A stretch of 64,000 bases of DNA from Chelydra serpentina (Eukaryota > Chordata > Testudines > Chelydridae): positions 2,294,001 to 2,358,000 of the forward strand of contig JBAIAC010000026.1 in the NCBI GenBank assembly GCA_037349315.1, written 5' to 3'. This document shows positions 28,420 to 38,700 of this stretch, piece after piece. The notes beneath the pieces were generated by a model that was given only the letters and a program-made list of their open reading frames with translations, had not been told where the DNA came from and did no database searches. The position numbers were made by a program, and so were the translations under genes. How positions within the stretch are numbered: the first letter of the stretch is position 1; each line of letters opens with the position of its first letter.

Positions 28420-29184
28420 ACCTGTCTGCCTGGGGTACCCTCCTCCAGCAGGACAGCTCCACCTGCCTCAGTTTCCCATTCAGGAATGTAGGCTCTGCTC
28501 AGCATTGCAATGCCCAACTGATTCAGGGGCCTACATCTCATTGTCAGTAGGGATTTAGGCACTTAAGAGCAAAACCCTGGCAGTGAAACCATTCTTAGCA
28601 AATCCACAGTAACTATATAAAGGTGCAACAATTTCACACTACAAGGCAGCAGGGAGACACAGCATGGCAGACAGAGACACACACACTGTGTGTGGGAGAG
28701 AGAGAGAAAGATGCGCACTGCCCCTTTCAGTGGATCAGGAAGTTGAGAAAGCAGCTGCTGCTGCAGCTCTCTCTGTCTTTCTCCGTCTGTGTCCCGAGCC
28801 TGCTCTATATGGAGGAGTAAGCGGGGTGCAGAAGCAGCGGGACACCCTGACATTAGCCCCCCGACACCTCTCCCCCTCCCCCGCCCGGCACAGCAAGCAG
28901 GAGGCTCCGGGAGCAGCTCCAAGGTAGAGGGCAGGAGCAGCACATGGCAGTGGGGGAAGGGACATATGAACTGCCAGCACTTGATAGGCTGTTGAGCAGC
29001 TGCAGGCTGAGCACCGGGAACTTAGGGGAGCAGGGAGCTGCTAGGCAGGCTGCCGGTCCACCCTGGTTCCAAGCCCCCACCAGGTAGCTGCAACGGGCTG
29101 CTCTTCCTGCAAGCAGTGGACAAAGCAGGTGGCTGCCAAACGACTTAGAATGGAGCATTGCACAACTTTAAACGAGGATGTTCC
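28420..29184 (+). repeat. Interspersed repeat, left part
   Basis: 28480-28570 contains the old AAGTGCCTAAATCCC-family element inverted. From about 28600 (CTATATAAAGG) through 29184 the sequence looks like a promoter-bearing mobile element: TATA-like start, GAGAGAGAGAG tract, and a block that resumes at 29394 after a retroposon insertion. Family not identified. Confidence 0.4.
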
Positions 29185-29199
29185 CTAATTGACCAGCGA

Positions 29200-29393
29200 C
29201 AAAGGGTGCTGTGGCACCTTATAGACTAACAGAGGTATTGAAGCATAAGCTTTCGTGGGTGAATACCCACTTCATCGGATGCAAGTATTCACCCACGAAA
29301 GCTTATGCTCCAATACCTCTGTTAGTCTATAAGGTGCCACAGGACCCTTTGTCGCTTCTACAGATCCAGACTAACACGGCCACCCCTCTGATC
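29200..29393 (+). mobile_element. Fold-back retroposon with 15-bp target duplication
   Basis: Two 66-bp arms (29201-29266 and 29286-29351) are inverted copies of each other with about two mismatches, separated by a loop of about 20 nt; a tail ending CACCCCTCTGATC follows. Flanked by CTAATTGACCAGCGA (29185-29199) and CTAATTGACCAGCAA (29394-29408), a 15-bp duplication with one mismatch. That length points to target-primed (LINE-driven) insertion rather than a cut-and-paste transposon. A second, non-inverted copy lies at 29937. Confidence 0.8.
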
Positions 29394-29470
29394 CTAATTG
29401 ACCAGCAACTTAACATCGAAACAACGTTAACCGGGATGACTTTAAGTGAGGAGTTCCTGTACTAAAAAAG
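29394..29470 (+). repeat. Interspersed repeat, right part after insertion
   Basis: Continuation (AACTTAACATCGAAACAACG ...) of the element interrupted at 29184. Confidence 0.4.
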
Positions 29471-29936
29471 GGAATGGGGGCCCCTTGAGCTGCTTGGTGA
29501 CCTAAGAAATTGCTTAGTTGGCTTACGCCTAGTGCTAGGTCTCCTACAGGATGACCCCAACACCCCCCCCCCCCAGTCCTGAACTCTCCTCAGAAATGTA
29601 TGTCCTGTACTGCCCAGCCCTCTCATGGGCAGTTCCAGTGCATCAGTCCTTTAAGGCAGCAGCTTTCAAACTGTTTAGGCTGTGTGCCCCTTTCCAAATA
29701 ATGCCCCATCTGAGATAGGGTCATAACATACCTATGGTAAGATTGCCAAGTGCTACTAAATACAATTCATTCTCCACCATTACAAGATTTTTCTTGTGTA
29801 GCCTCTGACAAGAGCTCACGTATCCCTAGGGGTACATGTATCCCAGTTTGAAAACCACTGCTTTAAGGGAATAATATACTATATAAGAATACTCTTCCCT
29901 GCACATTTATATCTGCCCCTGGACATTTCCACTGCT
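29471..29936. other. No gene seen
   Basis: Holds a C-run at 29563-29574 and a TTTCAAACTGTTTAGGCTGTG ... AGTTTGAAAACCACTG pair near 29665-29870, the worn outline of an old hAT-type MITE. Nothing else recognised. Confidence 0.35.
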
Positions 29937-30360
29937 TGCATCCGAAGAAGTGGGTATTCACCCACGAAAGCTTATGCTCCAATACGTCTGTTAGGGCTGG
30001 TCTACACTAGCCCCGAAATTCGAACTAAGATACGCGACTTCAGCTACATGAATAACGTAGCTGAAGTCGAACTATCTTAGTTCGAATGAAAAGGTACTTA
30101 CCCGGGGTCCACACGCGGCGCGCAGGCTCCCCCGTCGACTCCGCCTACTCCGTTCGTCGAGCTGGATTACCAGCGTCGACGGGGGAGCACTTCCTGGTTC
30201 GATTTATCGCGTCTAGACAAGACGCGATAAATCGAACCCAGAACATCGATCCCGCACCTCCGACCGGACGCATAAGTATAGACGTACCCTTAGTCTATAA
30301 GGTGCCACAGGACCCTTTGTCGCTTCTACAGATCCAGACTAACACGGCTACCCCTCTGAT
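29937..30360 (+). mobile_element. Retroposon copy 2, split by a MITE
   Basis: Left part 29937-29993 and right part 30290-30360 rejoin to the same monomer as 29284-29393 (TTCACCCACGAAAGC ... CTGTTA|GTCTATAAGG ... ACCCCTCTGATA). It lacks the inverted left arm. The interruption at the TTA is a Harbinger-type MITE. Confidence 0.85.
29994..30289. mobile_element. PIF/Harbinger-like MITE, copy 2 (nested)
   Basis: 296 bp with TTA duplicated at 29991-29993 and 30290-30292. The uninterrupted target (CTGTTAGTCTATAAGG) is seen at 29322-29337, so the empty site confirms both ends. Palindromes at 30018-30087 and 30196-30238 match those of copy 1. Terminal repeats GGGCTGGTCTACACT / AGTATAGACGTACCC. Confidence 0.9.
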
Positions 30361-30985
30361 ACTTAATATAAAACAGTGTGTCACCTTAAATGGAGTCACC
30401 CAGATATGTCATCTTACACACACTGGATTGGATAAAACAATAAAACCAGTTTATTAACTACAAAGAGAGAGATTTGAAGGGAGTGCAAGCGATGAGGCAT
30501 AAGTCAGAAATGGTTACAAGAAAAATAAGGATAAAACACTTTCTAGCGCCTACCTTAACAAAGAATATTCGCCTCAAAGCAGAGCTTCTTATCACACGCT
30601 TCCAGCAGCATTACTGACCCAACACAGCAGGTCAGGACGCCTCCCCCAGAGTCAACTGCTGTTTCCTTTGTCTTCTCAGATTCAGAGAATGAGGAGGGCA
30701 GGGGGAGAAAGGAGGTGTCTCAGGGTGTATGCCTGTCCTTTCTATAGCTTCAGTCCCCCTCTTGAAAGACATTTCTAGCTGACAATCAGGAGACAATGTG
30801 CCTGTGTGGAAGGATGTTCCCTGCTGGGTTTTTTCACCTGTGTATGCTCACATGAAGGTTTCCTTTTGTTTCCTCCCTTCCCCCTTTCTGTTTGATGACT
30901 CTTGTGACGTTGTCTGATTAAAATATAACCATGCAAATCATTATTGCTACCACTGTTATATAATTGCAATGATATTTATACAAAA
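30361..30985. other. No gene seen
   Basis: AT-rich, with several CCAGTTTATTAAC- and TAACTCATGG-like motifs suggesting ERV-derived sequence, but no ends or domains can be fixed. Confidence 0.35.
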
Positions 30986-31640
30986 TATAACTCATGGCCA
31001 GAACAGGTTAAACAGCTTGCAAGCTAACTAACCCAAAGCCGACCTTTAAAGACATGTTAGAAATGTTAATTAGGGCCATTGCATGCTAAATAGGCTAGAA
31101 CTTTGAAATGCAAACCTATGTTGTTAGAAGTTAGAGGTAATATTAATTGTGTGTAGCTTAGATGCTACCCGTGTAAATCCACAGTTCCTGTCTGTCACTA
31201 TAACTATTAATTCAGAGATCAAAAGGGAATATTAACATTTAGATGACTCTTGGATGAAGTAATGTCATTGTCTATATGTCTCTTTGAAGTTTGTGATAGA
31301 CTGCCTAATGAATAAATTGCCCTGTGTTAATTTGTGTAAGTAATTACTGGGGGTGGTTTGAAAGCAAAAGGTTACATCAAAAGCCTATTGTTTACCTAGA
31401 ACTGTATGGTCAAGTGGATGCTAGAAAACTCTATAAAAGACCATTGGGTCCTGATTCTGTCATCTCAGATCTGCTCGATGCTTCAATGCAGGGGAAGCTT
31501 AAGCCACAAGAATAGGATCCCAGAGCTAACTGGTCCGCCCTGAATATGATATGGGACATTGGACTATAACCTATTGTGACTGGGGTCCTAGTGGGGAGCC
31601 AGCTGTGGTCACTCAATTAGGGTGAACTGCAAAGACTGGG
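30986..31640 (+). mobile_element. Possible LTR (TATA and AATAAA-like signals)
   Basis: Contains CCAGAACAGGTTAAACAGC near the start, an AATAAA at about 31311 and a TATA-like CTCTATAAAAGACC at about 31428. The layout is promoter-like, but neither TG...CA termini nor a target duplication was found. Confidence 0.3.
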
Positions 31641-32744
31641 GCAGACAACCCATAGAAAGCTGGTGGATGTTCCAATACTTAGATTCACCCAGTCAGCATA
31701 AAACAGCTTCTTTATCACCTTACTGGTTACTCAGGAGTCCAAACAACACAGTTCCCTTAAAGTGATCCAGCCGCAGGCCTCCATCCAGGTACCCACGTCA
31801 AATATGATGATTTCTGAAAATCTTATTTCATCATATAAAAGAACAGGTTCTACCAATCCCAAGGGATCGGACACATTACCTCCCGGGTTATTGAATATTC
31901 CAGATCTTACTCAAAAACACGCTACAGCCAATTCTTGTTAACTAAACTAACATGTATTTAAAAACAAAAGAGAAAAAGTATGGTTAAAAGATCAATATAC
32001 AGACAGACAAGAGTTCAATTCATGTAGGCGCAGATTCACAGCAGAGATGGTGAGCTTTGTAGTTGCAAAGAGTTCCTTTAGAATTCAGTTCAGAGACATG
32101 ACACATGGCTAGAAAGGGTTAAACATCCTGCAAAATAAATAACTCTCAAAAGACGTGTGGAGTGTGCTGCACAGCTTGGGTTTCCCCCCAGTCTTCACGG
32201 GGCAATAAAATGTAGGGTTCTTGCACTGCAGGCACGTTATAACAGATCGTGTCTGTGTCAAACTACGTTCCACAACCCCTGAAAGTCATTTCTAGGTGCC
32301 ACTCGGCTCAACCAAGTCAGGGGGGTGGAGAATGAGTTTCACCATGCTGAATACTAACTTGCCCAAATTCTTATCACTTCAGTGAGTGATTGCAAACCCT
32401 GCCCAGTTTAAAGGTCACCCCGTGAAATTGCACGAATCCATCCGATCCCCATAGCTTCCTATCAGCCTGCCCCCCTGTTACCTCCTTTTCTGCACTTCAC
32501 AAATCCTCCCTCCTGGGGAGCTCCTCCAATCCATGGTGACTCCCATACCCCTGCAGGGAGCCTCTGCTCAGCTTCTATTGATTTTACTCTGCACTGGGCA
32601 GGCTCCAGGCCTGGACTGTAGCCAAGAGTCCTTGGTGTAAAATCAGGGAGCTGGTAACCCCAGATGCAGCAGAAGTGGGTGCAGCTAGTCCAGCTCTTGC
32701 TGAGCAGAGGCACTGCTGGCTGGGACAGAGGCAAGGGAGGGACC
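31641..32744. other. Unassigned, upstream of the SDR gene
   Basis: 31650-32150 looks repeat-derived (AT-rich, with TGTATTTAAAAACAAAAGAG). 32450-32744 is GC-richer and should hold the SDR promoter and 5' UTR. No TATA box or clear promoter element recognised. Confidence 0.35.
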
Positions 32745-35700
32745 ATGGCTGGCTTTAATGTCCGCAGCGTTCTGGTGACTGGGGCCAATCGGGGAATCGG
32801 CCTGGGGCTTGCCAAGCAGTTTCTGGGGAAATCAAACCCACCCGAGTGGGTCTTTGCGACCTGCCGGGATCCGGAGGGAGCACGAGCACAGGTGAGAATG
32901 GGGTGAGGCGAGATGGACTTAGCTGTACCCGGGGCGGGGGAATCTAAGTGAGGGGCTTCCAGCCTCCCAGCACTTGGAGCCAAAAGCAACAGGCCCAAGC
33001 AGGAGGGGATTTCGGGCTCTGCTCCAGGCTGACACTCCCTGGCGCATAAGGCAGCCACGCTGGCTGGGGACGCGTTCTGCACGGGATACATGCACAACTA
33101 GCAGAGCGCATTGAGGGAGAGGGCAGGGAGCACAGGTGGGTGACGCCGGCACTGCTTTGTGCCTGTCTCCTAAAGGGGACAGGGACACGTGTCCCTGACT
33201 TGACTGCACTGAGCTAGATGATGGTGTTTTAAACACCCAGGATGCAGACCCCTGCTGCAGACCCCGAAAGCCAGGGCTGGACCCTGCACATGGGAGCTTT
33301 GCAGAGTCAAAGCAATGAGATATTTACTTGGCCCTGGGTAGCAGCAGGGAGCTGCACTGTGCCCGGCTTGACCGTCGCTGGGGGCTCTGTCAATAATCAC
33401 TGACTTTATTCTTTTTCAGGAATTAAAGACCTTGGCATCCAGGCATCCAAACCTGGTGATTGTTGCGCTAGGTGGGTGCCCTGCCCTGGACCCAGAGAGC
33501 TGAGGTTCCCTTGCTCGGGGTCCCATTCTTCCCCATTCCCTGGCCCCCGTCTCCATGTCCCTGTTCCTTGCCTTGTTGGGCGCCACTGTTAGTGTTAGTC
33601 CTGCCTAGGTGATAGTGAAGGGGAGGGTGCCTAGCGCCCACGCGTCTCAGCAGAGTGACTAACAGAGCCTCTGCCGCAGAGCCACGTCCCACTGAGGCTC
33701 TGCGGCAGAGCCGTAACTAGGAATTTCTGCGCCCGAGGCAGGGGTGCAGAAATTCCTAGGGGCTCTTACCCTCCGCCGAATTGCCGCCGAAGCCGCAGCA
33801 CCGGCGGACCTCCCGCAGGCAAGCGGAAGCAGCTTTGGCGGCAGTTCGACGGAGGCTATTTTTAGCAGCCGCCGAAGCCGCTTCCGCTTACCTGCGGGAG
33901 GTCCGCCGGTGTGCGTGCAGGAGGCCTCCTTCGCCGAATTGCCGCCGAAGCCACGGCAGCAGCGGACCTCCTGCAGGTAAGCGGAAGCGGCTTTGGCGGC
34001 AGGGCGGAAGTGCTGCTACCTGCCGCCGAAGCCGCTTCCGCTTACCTGCGGGAGGTCCGCCGCTGCCGCTGCCGGCTTCGGCAGCAATTCGGCGGAGGGG
34101 GGCCTCCTGCACGCACACCGGCGGACCTCCCGCAGGTAAGCATGGGTGGCTTCAGCGGCGGGGGAGGACGGGCGCGCCCCTGGCAGCAGGCTTTTACGCC
34201 CCTGGCAGCAGTGCGCCCCGAGGCGAGTGCCTCACTCGCCTCGCCCTCGTTACGGCCCTGCTCTGCGGGCTTGGTCAGGAGGAGGCCCAGGAAATTCCTG
34301 CTATCTGCAGATTGTCCCGTGTGCCAGACTGGCAGGGAAGAGATTATTTTGATTCAGTCAGAGACTGCCTGTGCCATGTATGAGCCTGGCTGGTTTGGGT
34401 CTGAACAGGCCTCTCTCTAATGGGGACAGATTTGCTTTCATAGACTCATAGAAAGAGACCTCAGGAGGTCATCTAGTCCAACCCCCTGCTCAAAGCAGGA
34501 CCAACCCCAACTAAATCATCCCAGCCAGGGCTTTGTCAAGCCGGGCCTTAAAAACCTCTAAGGAAGGAGATTCCACCACCTCCCTAGGTAACCCATTCCA
34601 GTGCTTCACCACCCTCCTAGTGAAATAGTGCTTCCTAATATCCAACCTAAACCTTCCCCACTGCAACTTGAGACCATTGCTCCTTGTTCTGTCATCTGCC
34701 ACCACTGAGCTCCATCCTCTTTGAACCCCTCTTCAGGTAGTTGAAGCTTTGGAGTCAGGGAACCAATTTCATGAACAGGGGCTGCCCTTTGGACAGCTCT
34801 GCTAGCCTCAGGGATGCCTCTCACAGGATGGGATAGTGGGAACCAATCCCAGCCTAGCGATCCTGCCAGGGCCAGATTAACAAACTAGGCCAATGGACAG
34901 GGCCCAGGCCCAGTCAATAGCCATACAGTGCGCTCACCATGGCTGGGCTGGCCATGCCTTGGATCTGCTGGGACCAGCTGCTCATCCTGCTGATGCTTGG
35001 AGTGCTGCTCACATGCCCAAGGATGGGGGGAGCAGGGCCAAATCTGAGTGAGTGGTGTAGTGACTTTGCACGTAGGGTCACACCTGCCCTCGGGGTGAAA
35101 ATCGATGGGCTTTTCTGATGTTTCCGGTGACATATCGAAATGGCTATCGAGCTCTTTTGTTGAACCAGCTTTTTCAGTAACCCCAAAATGCTGCTGATGG
35201 TTCAGATAAAAAAATGCTGCAAACACTTTTTAAAAGGAAAAATCGGCGTGTTTCAAACGCTGCCAAACAACTGTGCCATCGGGGCGTTCTTCCCTAAAGG
35301 GTGTTTTCATGGGATGACGAAGGCTGGACGAGGGCGAGCCTGCCGGAGCTCTGACGGCAGATTTCAAACCCTGCTCAGCGGTGGGAAGATCTTGTTGTTC
35401 CAACATGCCCTTCCCCCCCACCCCATTAACACTCACACTGCCACACTGCTTTACACTCGCCCAGCTGAGCCCTGGTCCCCCCGATTTCACTCTCTGCCTT
35501 TGACGCTATCCGCCCTGCCCTTGTCATGGCTCTACCCAGTTCTGGCTCGCTGGGTTAGCAGCATGGCTCTGTGGAGCAGCCTGGGCTTCGTGTCTGCGGG
35601 AGAGGGGTTAGCTCCAGGGTGGAGGAACCAGGCCCCTGAACCCCCTGCTCTGTCTCTGTAGAAGTTACGGACCCAGCCAGCGTCAAGGCGGCAGCCGCCA

Positions 35701-38700
35701 GAGTTGAGCAGCATCTGAAAGGCTCGGGGCTGAATCTGTTGATAAACAACGCTGGGATCGTGAGGCTGACCACACTAGAGTCTGAGACGCCGGAGGACAT
35801 GTCCCTGGTGTACGCAACCAACGTGACGGGGCCTCTGCTGGTGAGCCAGGTAAGGGCCCCGACAGAGGGCACGTCGCCGGCTGCACTGGGGTTTGACTTT
35901 GCTTAGGCCAGAACTCTTCCCTTCCCCCCAGGGCTCCGGTTCCTGGATCAAAGAGCCAACCCGGCGTGTGTGTCTTTGGGGGCTGGGCCGCGGCGTTCAT
36001 CACAGTGTACGTGTCAGCTGCATTATGGGACTGTAACCACCCGAGCAATGGACCCAGAGCCCCTAGCGCTGCCCCGGTGGGGTCTGAGCCAAGAGTCCAG
36101 CCCCCGCAGTAGAGGCCATGTCCCTAGAGAAAAGGGTGCTGATGCTTCTCCACTGTATCCTTCCACTATGACAAATAGTCCCAATAGAATGGCTAGCAAG
36201 CATCGTAAGGCCAGGGTTCCTTCCAGTGCCGCGTGCGGCTCTTGCTTGTTAGTTTCTGGCTAAGCTTTTCTGGACCCTTCATCCCCCAGCTGCTGCCCTT
36301 TCAGCTGCACCACAGGGCCCACAGCCCCTTTCAGCTGCACCACAGGGCCCACAGCCCCTTTCAAGGCACTTTGTGTTGGGAACCGGATGTGGCAAATGGA
36401 ACCATTTAAAAACTGGGTCTAAAGTGGCTTTAAGGCTCCAGGCACCAGCTGGCAGGGCAGGGGAGGGGGCACTTCAAATCTCTCTCCCTTTCTCCCCCAA
36501 CCCCACCCTCTCCTTCCTCCCATCCTTCAGCGGCCTCTTGTCACCTGCCGTCACCATGCAGCTGCTGTTGACCCTCCCATTTGAGCCCAGGGCACCCCGC
36601 TGGACAGCCTGGGAGCAGTGATGGGTGCAGGGATTTCCCTACACCCCCCCCCCCGAATTTTCCCAACACCCCCACCCCCAGTTTTGTGAACTAGTTACAT
36701 GCAGTGTTGCCACTTTAGTGATTGTTTGGGAATTTGAATCGAAATTGAAACATTCATACACACTTTAAAAGCATATAAAGCGTATGATAAAATACGTGTA
36801 TCTGAAAAAGTGTAATAGATTTGAAAAGTATGAACACAGACTAGCTTCCTTATACAGCTGTTGTTTTTTATGACAATGTCAGTGCATTCATTTCGGTGGT
36901 GATGGCCAACCTAATAATTTCAAATGATGATTTGTAAGCAAAGTCTAAATGAGCTCTCTTGACAGCTAGTGATGAGCTGGGGACTGGGGGGAAAGGCTTC
37001 AGGACCAGATTGTATTTACATTCACACCTAATCTACCTAGGTATCCAGCAAACAGAGCTGTGTTGCCCAAGTGATAGATTTTGGCTGGGGTTGGGTTACA
37101 AATCACTTGAATGCGGAGGGTAATGAAATGTTGTTGTTTTTATTGTATGAGTAAAGGGCAGTAGAACTGTCCTTAGCCTGTGCTGATTGAGGGCATCAAG
37201 AGAGAGGGTGGGGACAGGTGTTTTGCTTTATGGTCTGCCTGAGTCACAAGTACTATTTGACCTGTGCCTCTCCACCGTTTAAAGACAGAGCTGATTAGGC
37301 TTCATAGAGAGCCTTTTGGTTTGTTACGTGACCACTAGAGCGGAAATCTCTGACAATCAGGTCTAAGTGCTTAGACCTGCTGTGGGACAGTGTTTCTGTG
37401 GAAGAGATGCCCCAGTCTGCACTAGCACCGAAGTTCATCTCACCCCGAAGATCTGAAATCACTGAGAGTCAGGTGGAACCGCGAGAGACCAACTCACAGA
37501 GGTCACAGTGGCAGGTGGCAGCAGAAGTTGAGGCCAGTGTAGGGCTATTGGGGCAGAGCAATAGAGTGAATGGTGGCATGACAAACAACAGCGGCCAGAG
37601 CATTGGACTTAGGGTGACCAGATGTCCCGATTTTTGGGTCTTTTTCTTATATAGGCTCCTATTACTCCCCACCCCCTGTCCCGATTTTTCACACTTGCTT
37701 TCTGGTCACCCTGATTGGACTATGTTTTAGTGACCTTTCTCCAGAAGCTATCTTTGTGACTGGGAAACTTATATAAACATATGTTTCCTAGTAGGCCAAG
37801 ATTTTAAAAATTCATTATTTGCCAAGATCATTATCTCACATCATCACTATCTCAAGAGGTCATTATAATGGGGAGTTTCTGTACTAAACTTTTTTATTAT
37901 TATAATTATTTTTAATGTAAGAATGGCTATATTGGGTCAGATCAATGGTCCATCTATCCCAGTATCCTGTCTTCCGACAGTGACTGTTCCAGGTGTTTCA
38001 GAGGGAATGAACAGAACAGGGAATCATTGATTGATCCATCCCCTGTCATCCACTCGCAGCTTCTGGCGAACAGAGGCTAGGGACATTCAGATCATGGTGT
38101 TGCATCCCTGCCCGTCCTGGCTAATAGCCATTGATGGACCTATCCTCCATTAACTTATCTAGTTCTTTTGTGAACCCTGTTATAATTTTGGCCTTCACAA
38201 CATCCCTGGCAGAAAGTTCCACGGGTGACTGTGTTATGTGAAGTAATACTTCCTTTAAAACTTTGTTTTAAACTTACTGCCTATTAATTTCATTGGGTGA
38301 CCCCTGGTTCTTGTGTTAAGTGAAGGGATAAATAACACTTCCTTATTCATTTTCTCCTCACCAATCAAGATTTTATAAGACTCTATCATATCCACTCTTA
38401 GTCGTCTCTTTTCCAGGCTGAAAAGGCCCAGTCTTCTCTCCTCATATGGAATCTGCTACATACCCCTAATCATTTTTGTTGCCCTTCTCTGTACCTTTTT
38501 CAATTCCAATATATCTTTTTTGAGATGGTGTGACCAGAACTACACGCAGTAGTTAAGATGTGGGCATGTCATGGATTTATATAGTAAAAGTGGAGGAGCT
38601 TGGTTTGCCAGACTGATCAGCTAAGCCAATACTGACAACCTCGATGAAAAGGCCTCAAAACACCATGCCTCTGGACTGCATCAACATGCAGAAAGCCTTA

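Noticed and set aside
34885..35226. Two overlapping minus-strand frames in SDR intron 2
   Set aside because: Looks like decayed repeat sequence; no motif and no link to the gene.
36297..36362. CRISPR-like repeat
   Set aside because: Only two adjacent 30-bp units without spacers, in a vertebrate intron.
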